Assembly (NCBI GenBank): GCA_015501595.1 | Contig: JADNRX010000188.1 | Coordinates: forward strand, 1-64,000 | DNA from: Hymenopellis radicata | Taxonomy: Eukaryota; Basidiomycota; Agaricomycetes; Agaricales; Physalacriaceae | DNA length: 64,000 nucleotides | Direction of reading: 5' to 3' | Shown: one piece after another, positions 56,961 through 64,000 of the stretch | Layout of the letters: the number at the start of each line of letters is the position of its first letter | How positions within the stretch are numbered: position 1 is the first letter of the stretch | Program-made: the position numbers and the translations under genes | The notes under the pieces: model-generated | Databases searched by the model: none | Told to the model about the DNA's origin: nothing | What the model saw: only the letters and a program-made list of their open reading frames with translations

Positions 56961-57770
56961 AAGAGACCAGGCCAAGCGGCTGGTAGAGAAGGCATGAACG
57001 TAGAAAGTTTTGGAGAACAGGATTCTAGCGAAGATTTCCCGGACGAGTCTACCAACAACAAACAAGCGGAAGCCTTTGACGTCGAAGTCGGAGCGAACGA
57101 TGATTTTGTCTACAAAAGTGCATTTCAGGTCGTAAAGAAAGCTTTCAACGAGGGCGTTAAGCGGACTTACCCTTTTGAAAAAGACGATAGCATTATGACC
57201 AAACTCGGTCAGTTGCCGCCATCTCCATGCCGAGCTTGTGGAAGCAAAAATCATTAGAACAGAGAATGTCCCCATTGGCATGTTTACCTCGCGAGGCAAA
57301 GTTCGAAGTGGAAAAATTCCAAATCTGCAAAGCTTTCTGAGACGAGTCCGTACGCGAAAGATCCTGAACGAGTGGAACGTGCGTACAACATGGCATACCA
57401 AGTGTTATTCTCCCAGAAAATGGTGGACTTGGACCGATTAGCAGAGGAAACAAAGCAGGATTTTGAAGAGGCTTCCCTAACCTCGAATGGAGCGAGAGGG
57501 TATAAGACCTATGTGGCGAGTCACTGGAGGATGCAAGAGGTACTGGATGACGATATCAAGAACGCGAAATCCAGTATACCTCTAGATCCTAGTCATATCA
57601 TCGAGAAGATAGAGGCCTTTTGGACACAAGACGATCATGAGCGGGAGCGGAACCATAGAGAAGTCAAACACGACTCCTACTCTCCGCCAAGGCTCACCTT
57701 CCTACGCGGGAAGGGTTCCACCCGACAAACCAAGCGAAAACGACTCAGTGGGACCGGAAGTCGAGCCTAA
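56961..57770 (+). pseudogene. Ty3 Gag C-terminus with zinc knuckle
   Basis: Continues Gag after F1e: AKRLVEKA-like and FQVVKKAFNEGVKRTYPF, then CRACGSKNH-stop-NRECPHW, a CCHC knuckle (C-x2-C-x4-H-x4-C) with TAG where a Trp codon is likely. A frame change follows near 57290 into KDPERVERAYNMAYQVLFSQ and a charged tail. Confidence 0.7.
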
Positions 57771-60700
57771 GGAAGGGTTTAACTCAGAAGCTTGTGCAGA
57801 AGCTGAAGCGTCTCAAGCCTCACAGGACAACGTCCCAACGGAACCTCAAGAATCGAGCGACGACTCACCGACAGATCCTCTCCTGCAGACGTCCCTTTCC
57901 TCTTAAGACCTCGACGCAAAAGGGCATCAGATTATTCGGCAGTTGGAGTATCGGTGCTGTCAATGAAAGGTCCGGTGGGAAGTCTTGATGTCCATGGAAT
58001 GTTACGAGAAGATGTCTAGGAAGCCAACGATCAAGAAGGGCAAGAAAATGATGCTATGGCAAGTGACAGACAAGTCAAAAGCATCCAAGGCTACTGCGAC
58101 TTACCTATCTTTACGGAATCCACGGACAGATCGATTATTGAGACGACAGCAGAAGTCTTCCTGGTACTGGGGATGTCAGTACGCTTACTCTTAGGGAGGA
58201 CTATCACATAAATTACGAGTTGTCGGTTACCCGAGAGATTGAAAACGGAACGACTGTTCATTTCGGCAAGACGAAATTTGCGGTCAAAGCGATAGCTGTC
58301 GACGGCAGTTCGGATTGGAAGAATCTTCGGACAAGCGCTTACGGTTTAGCTCACTTTCTCAAAGCCAAACTACACCGTCGCCAACAGACCAGAAAGTGAC
58401 GGGTTAAGCAGACGGAAGGGATGAGAAAAGCCACCGTCAGAGCCGCCCAAGACTACCGGATTAAGCCTCACAGCTGCGTCAACATCTTGGTTCGAAGGAG
58501 ACTTAGGGGAAGATACCGAATGGATCGTGGAGAGAGGGTTACTACCCTTGAAGGGTTCCTTGTACTTAGCAACTCCGAATGTGTTACTCACTCCCGAGTG
58601 CCGCCGAGTACCCATCATGAATCCGACAGACCATCCCAGGATGATACAGAAAGGAGAAACGGTCGGAGCTATCTAACGCGCTGATGGGTATTTCGACAAG
58701 GCGACCTCGGCCAAAGAGTTTGAGAAATACCAGGCGATGACAGAGAAGATTGCGGCCTTGGTTAACGCCAATCTAGAGGAAGCGACGAAGAGTACGGCTG
58801 AAGGCTAGCGTGAGGAAGACGAAGACATCAGACCCAAAATGGCAGCGATGCCTGATCCGACTGTCTATCCATCCCATAATCTTCGAGAGCTGATTGACAT
58901 TGGAACCATTCCGGAACACTTAGAAGAGGAAGCGTGGAAGATCCTAGAGAAACATGAAAAAGCTTTCAGATTCGATGGACGTCTGGGAAACGTAAAGACT
59001 ACCACTAAAATCTGACTGAAGGAAGGCACCGAACCAATCAGCGTACCCATGTACATTGTACACGACCTCCCCTGCCAAACGAGAAGTTATCGACAAACAA
59101 CTGGATGTTTGGATCCAACAAAGGGTGATTGAACCTTCAAAGTCTCCATGGTCAGCTCCAGTCATAATCGCGTACCGAAATGGGAAGCCGAGGTTTTGTG
59201 TCGACTACCGTAGAATCAACGCAGCGACTACACCAGACGAATTTCCGATTCCTCGACAAGCAGATATCCTCGCTGCATTATCTGGAGCCCAGGTATTCTC
59301 GGCCCTAGACGCTCTATCGGTTTCACACAAATGGACTTGTTCAGTGAAGACGTTGAAAAGACGGTGTTCTGTACTCACCGTGGATTGTTCCATTTCCTGA
59401 GAATGCCGTTCGGACTACGAAACGGCCCATCCATATTCCAGAGGCTTATGCAGTCGGTTCTGTCCCCGTACCTTTAGTCTTTCACGTTAGTTTACATCGA
59501 CGATATCGTGATATACTCACCAAGCTACGAAGACCATCTTCAACATCTCGACAAAGTGTTAGGAGCGATAGAGGAAGCGGGGATAACCCTATCCCCACGA
59601 AATGCCACTTCTTTTACAATTCGATCCTACTACTTGGACACCAAGTATCGAGATTAGGGCTATCTACGCACGAAGAGAAGGTCAGAGCTATTGCGGAATT
59701 GAAGCGCCCGACGAAAGTCTCCGAACTTCAGACCTTCATCGGCATAGTCGTGTATTTCACCCTGTTCATTCCGTACTTTTCGGATATCTGTAGCCCTCTC
59801 TTTGAGTTGCTGAAGAAAGGGAAGCCTTGGAAATGGGAGAAAGATGAAGAATACACGTTTCAGAAAGCGAAGCGAGTCCTACAAGAGGCGCCAGTTCTAG
59901 GCCATCCTGAAGAAGGCCTTCCCTATAGACTTTACACCAACACGTCTGATGAAGCGTTAGGGTGCACTCTGCAGCAAGTACAGCGGATGCGAATTAAAGA
60001 TCTTACGGGGACAAAAGCTTACGACGTACTCAAAAGTGCCTGGGACAATAGATTGCCAATGCTAAGGATGTATTCGAAATTGGGGGACAAGGATGAGAGC
60101 GACCTGTACAAACAAGAATGGAGCGACACTTTCGAGGAATCCGAGGTCTGGGTCGAACGGGTCATAGGATACTACTCACGCAGATTCAAAAGCGCAGAGA
60201 CGAGGTATTCGACGACAGAGAGAGAAGCCCTAGGAGCAAAGGAAGGACTGATTCGGTTTCAACCGTTCATAGAAGGCGAACAGATCTACCTTATTACGGA
60301 CCACTCGGCTCTTCAGTGGGCGAAAACCTTCAAGAACACGAACAGACACTTGGCAGCTTGGGGGACTGTTTTCTCAGCGTATGCTCCGAAACTGAGCATT
60401 ATTCACCGTTCAGGCCGCAAACACAGTAACGTTGATCCTTTGAGCCGAATTTCTCGAGACGCTCCAGAGAACGTATCCCCAACCAGGGACAGTAGCATGA
60501 AATCCCTATCTCCCAACATAGACCTAGTAGACACGCAGGAGACAGCCTGGATTCGACCGCCTGCGGAAAAAATGGCTGCTGTTGCAACGCGGGCTCAGCG
60601 ACGAGCAGCTGCTAGTGAAGGGGGGACAGAGAAGGAGAAGTCATCACCAGCAGCGACCGTCATACCATCACAGGAAGATTGGGAGGAAGAACTACGCGAG

Positions 60701-61283
60701 TTCCAAGGACAGACAAACGAGGATGAAGAAGAGAAGGAAGATGGAGAAGACATCCACGATGTGTATCGGAAAGCGGAAGCTCCTATTCCGACTTTACACG
60801 TTTCTTTCAGCAAGGAACTGATACAGAGATTCATTGACGGTTACCAGGTGGACCCACAGTTCGCGAAGATCTATACAGATTCCCCTCTCTCCTCAGAGAG
60901 ATGGAATCCAAATCAGTGATTTTTCAAGGAACCTAATGAATGGACTTCTGTATTTTCGAGATGTCAACTACACGGCCCGACTCTGCGTTTCAAAGAGTTT
61001 ACGCGTAGAAATCATGAGGGATGCACATGAGAATCCTTTGGAGGCGGTCCATATGAGTGCCGATCAACTATGGTGGAAAGTGTCTTCAAAATTCTACTGG
61101 TATAGAATGAAGGTTGACTTACGGGCATTCGTGGAGTCATGCGACGTGTGTCAGAAAATCAAAGGAAAAACCTTCAATCGATTCGGATTTCTCATTCCAA
61201 GCCCTATCCCCACTCGTCCCTACGAATCAGTATCCATGGACTTCGTGGTAGATCTGCCATGGTCAAATGGTTACAACGCCATT
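57771..61283 (+). pseudogene. Ty3 Pol: protease region, RT, RNase H, partial integrase
   Basis: 57.9-58.5 kb resembles a protease region without a visible Asp-Ser/Thr-Gly site. RT begins near 58860 (TIPEHLEEEAW, FRFDGRLG), then SPWSAPVIIAYRNGKPRF, DYRRIN and YIDD near 59490; frame changes lie near 59065, 59315 and 59600. RNase H follows: YTNTSDEALGC (first Asp is Asn), YSTTEREALG, ITDHSALQW, SNVDPLSR. Integrase shows the zinc module HENPLEAVH ... CDVCQKIKG and MDFVVDLP with the first catalytic Asp, and is cut at 61283. It cannot encode an active enzyme. Confidence 0.8.
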
Positions 61284-61433
61284 TAGAGCATGCCACGAGT
61301 TTCGGCCAGCGCAGGTAACTCGCAGGTAACCTGCGACTCGCGACTCGCGACCCGGGTTCGCGCAAGTCGCAGGTTTGAGGTTGGAGGATTCTGCAAGTAC
61401 TTGCGCAGGTTCCGGTAGTCAGTTAAGCCTATG
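61284..61433. mobile_element. hAT end fragment resembling F2
   Basis: Starts TAGAGCATGCCACGAGTTTC, close to the F2 terminus TAGAGCAAGGCACGAGTG, followed by repeated GCAGGTAACTCGCAGG / GCGACTCGC and CAAGTACTTGC subterminal motifs. It breaks off where the solo Ngaro repeat begins. Confidence 0.6.
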
Positions 61434-62348
61434 AATTAAGCGTATCGTAAAGTGCCTTACAGTACATGGTAGATAATACATGAAATGTAGTTACTGTAAT
61501 TACAGTGGGAGAGGTGGGAGGGGACGCAAAAAAGCGGAGCTAACTGTGACCAGATAACACAGATTAGCTGGAGGGGAGTGAGACAGTGCAGAGAGCGCAC
61601 CTGTGACCAGATAGCCCACAGAAGTGTCCTTGATAAGGAGTCCTTGAAAAGGAATGGGTATCTGGGCACAAAAGGCATCAGCTCTGAAGAGCTGGATATG
61701 AGACATTGGCACATACTGGAAGCAGAGGGAGCAGGAAGAGCTGTAGGGCTCTGGGGCTGTGGCAAATGGTTCCAATAGACTTCTAGGGTGCCAATGCATC
61801 AGTCCTGAGCAAGAGGACTGGGTAGAGCAAGTGCTGCTTGCCTGGGAGAGCAAAAGTGCGAATTTCCCACAAATTGGACACTTTGGGCCTGTCTGGACTG
61901 GTTTTGGGGCTGGCTAGGCGGCTTCAGACAGTGCTCTAGAGGGGTATGGCATCAGTCCTGAGCAGGAGGACTGGAGGGATCACGAACTGCTTGCCTCTGG
62001 GAGAAGGTGATGGTAAGAGGCAGAAGGCAGAGCGTGGGAACTTTTGCCTAAACCTTCTAGGGCGCCCTGTGAGTGGCCTCTGTTGTTACTACAACACCAG
62101 ACACAGGCTAGACAAGTCTAGGAAGAGCTCAGAGGATGGAGTAGCTGCAGTAGTAGTAGCAGAGAGTCAGCATTTAGTCAAACAATGCAGATTTTTGACT
62201 AAATGATGATTTGACTCGGTTTGACTCGGTTAGGCCAACTGAGTGGACTCCCTGGAGCAGGGAGTTAGGTATAGGGGTATGGAGAGGTGTGGGGCATGCA
62301 GAGGCCTCTGAAAATGCTCCCTACCCTTGGAATCCGCATTTACATCGA
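61434..62348 (-). repeat. Solo Ngaro repeat S2 (partial B2 plus A)
   Basis: Minus orientation; B2 is truncated at AATTAAGCGTATCG and A is complete to TTTACATCGA. No internal genes. Confidence 0.85.
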
Positions 62349-62387
62349 ATATAATATTATGCATAACCTGCATATAACCTGTGTTAT

Positions 62388-64000
62388 TCGATGTAAATGC
62401 GGATTCCAAGGGTAGGGAGCATTTTCAGAGGCCTCTGCATGCCCCACACCTCTCCATACCCCTATACCTAACTCCCTGCTTCCAGGGAGTCCACTCAGTT
62501 GGCTTAACCGAGTCAAACCGAGTCAAATCATCATTTAGTCAAAAATCTGCATTGTTTGACTAAATGCTGACTCTCTGCTACTACTACTGCAGCTACTCCA
62601 TCCTCTGAGCTCTTCCTAGACTTGTCTAGCCTGTGTCTGGTGTTGTAGTAACAACAGAGGCCACTCACAGGGCGCCCTAGAAGGTTTAGGCAAAAGTTCC
62701 CACGCTCTGCCTTCTGCCTCTTACCATCACCTTCTCCCAGAGGCAAGCAGTTCGTGATCCCTCCAGTCCTCCTGCTCAGGACTGATGCCATACCCCTCTA
62801 GAGCACTGTCTGAAGCCGCCTAGCCAGCCCCAAAACCAGTCCAGACAGGCCCAAAGTGTCCAATTTGTGGGAAATTCGCACTTTTGCTCTCCCAGGCAAG
62901 CAGCACTTGCTCTACCCAGTCCTCTTGCTCAGGACTGATGCATTGGCACCCTAGAAGTCTATTGGAACCATTTGCCACAGCCCCAGAGCCCTACAGCTCT
63001 TCCTGCTCCCTCTGCTTCCAGTATGTGCCAATGTCTCATATCCAGCTCTTCAGAGCTGATGCCTTTTGTGCCCAGATACCCATTCCTTTTCAAGGACTCC
63101 TTATCAAGGACACTTCTGTGGGCTATCTGGTCACAGGTGCGCTCTCTGCACTGTCTCACTCCCCTCCAGCTAATCTGTATTATCTGGTCACAGTTAGCTC
63201 CGCTTTTTTGCGTCTTTTCTTTGCGGTTTCACCCCACATCCCTCTCTCAAGCGGCTCACCACCGCTTCTTCGAGCTCAACACTCCGTTCAGCGTGCTATA
63301 CCTCCCTGGGCTCGGTGTCCTCCTTGTACTTCCTTGTCATCGTCAATCAGTGGTACAGCTCAACCTGTGCTTGCGACCGAGTTCAACACCTGGTCGTACA
63401 GCGTGTGCCTGACTCCCTCACAAGGAGTGTAAATCAGGGCGCTGATTGTGAGACGAGTTCGCTCTCCGAGTGCGCCGTAACACGTTCGCTCGTTGAGTGT
63501 TCGATAGGCTTGGTTAAGGATCGGTCGTACATCTTGTTCAGGCGCTCTCTATTCGCTCATTACCTGGGTGTTCTCTCTGCGAGAGCATTTGCGTTCTGAG
63601 GAGTAGACTAGCCAAAAGGCAGCAAGAGGGCGAGAAGCCTGCGCAGACAGCCTTAGGTTGCACATTCTGCTGAGAACGTTCCTGAATCAGGAAGCGGACT
63701 ATGTCCTCGGACGATGATCTCAATGTTATCGATGAAACCCCTTCTCCCTCTCGCTCCCGCTCTGCGACGCGCTCCTACGTCGCTCCCTCTCCCTCTCCAC
63801 CGTGTACCGCTACGCACTCTGTTGCAGACGAATCTGATGCGGATCACTGCGAAGAGGTTCGTCAACGTGCAGAGCAGCTGGAGCAGCTCGTCGCAGACTT
63901 CGCTGATGGTACCATACCGTCCTACAATGAGTTCTTGCGACTCGCTCGGGAGACTGGTGCCTCAGCCGGAGAACTGGACGACTATGTCGAACAAGTCGTT
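62388..64000 (+). mobile_element. Ngaro-like copy E, running off the window
   Basis: A1 62388-63214, leader, then gag from 63701. It stands head to head with solo S2, separated by 39 bp. Confidence 0.88.
63701..64000 (+). CDS. Gag of Ngaro copy E, partial
   Basis: ATG at 63701 (MSSDDDLNVIDETPSPSRSR) with the long N-terminus of copy C, open for 100 codons to the window end. Small changes against C (DHCEEV for DHREEV, a few silent sites) make it a slightly different lineage. Confidence 0.8.
   Translation, partial: MSSDDDLNVIDETPSPSRSRSATRSYVAPSPSPPCTATHSVADESDADHCEEVRQRAEQLEQLVADFADGTIPSYNEFLRLARETGASAGELDDYVEQVV

Larger units (their letters stand above)
53809..61283 (+). mobile_element. Ty3/gypsy-type retrotransposon, degenerate, no LTRs
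   Basis: gag, zinc knuckle, protease region, RT, RNase H and the start of integrase follow in Ty3 order (integrase after RNase H). Ends are missing: the left abuts Ngaro D, the right abuts a hAT end fragment. Many frameshifts and stops. Confidence 0.85.

Noticed and set aside
53809..61283. LTRs for the Ty3 element
   Set aside because: Both borders are cut by other elements and no terminal direct repeat was found within the window.
12293..61283. Repeat-induced C-to-T mutation as cause of the stops
   Set aside because: A few stops fit G-to-A or C-to-T changes, such as Trp to TAG in copy F, but near-identical Ngaro copies show no heavy transition load, so a RIP-like process is not supported here.
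1..64000. CRISPR arrays, rRNA genes, bacterial operons, Helitron Rep/helicase
   Set aside because: No spaced short repeats, rRNA motifs, operons or Rep/helicase motifs were seen.

Overview
The window reads as transposon-packed chromatin from a basidiomycete fungus, most likely an Agaricomycete. The evidence is short (~50 nt) GT...AG introns, a tyrosine-recombinase (YR) retrotransposon of the Ngaro type known from mushrooms, a Ty3/gypsy element, several hAT families and no bacterial genes. Almost every host-like gene is broken. The species cannot be named from the sequence.

Layout. 0.2-1.0 kb: decayed XPG-type nuclease (- strand). 1.0-9.2 kb: two convergent copies of an unrecognised multi-exon gene, each cut by hAT elements with 8-bp target-site duplications (TSDs). 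9.4-11.5 kb: repeats built from a dual palindrome, a tandem-exon gene-like region and a small spliced ORF. 12.3-19.3 kb: a hAT transposase gene carrying three non-autonomous copies of its own family in its exons and a long-TIR element in an intron. 19.3-31.8 kb: a divergent second Ngaro gag (gag2), split into two halves that now face each other, plus Ngaro copy A. 31.8-42.7 kb: Ngaro copy B, a DDE-like transposase gene and Ngaro fragment F. 42.7-53.8 kb: Ngaro copies C and D. 53.8-61.3 kb: degenerate Ty3/gypsy element whose Gag carries a collagen-like Gly-X-Y tract. 61.3-64 kb: hAT fragment, solo Ngaro repeat and Ngaro copy E running off the end.

The Ngaro copies show the split-direct-repeat design A1-[gag, RT/RNase H, YR]-B1-A2-B2. 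Each downstream ORF starts inside the end of the previous one (14-nt and 19-nt overlaps). The three full-length copies share one 269-bp frameshifting deletion in RT/RNase H; only truncated copy D keeps the region. Copies A and B form a large inverted repeat, and a TSD plus terminal repeats show that the 2.1-kb spacer between them has probably been flipped.

The least expected signal is in the non-autonomous hAT elements. Families with different terminal repeats (TIRs) share an ordered internal core: a 22-bp palindrome around GCAATTGC, a GGGCTTACGC block, a GCGCGAAGCC block and a tail block. A second motif, two TGAC-N4-GTCA palindromes separated by exactly 12 bp, recurs ten times in and outside these elements, with an eleventh degenerate case. 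Both look like conserved functional modules moving between transposon ends.
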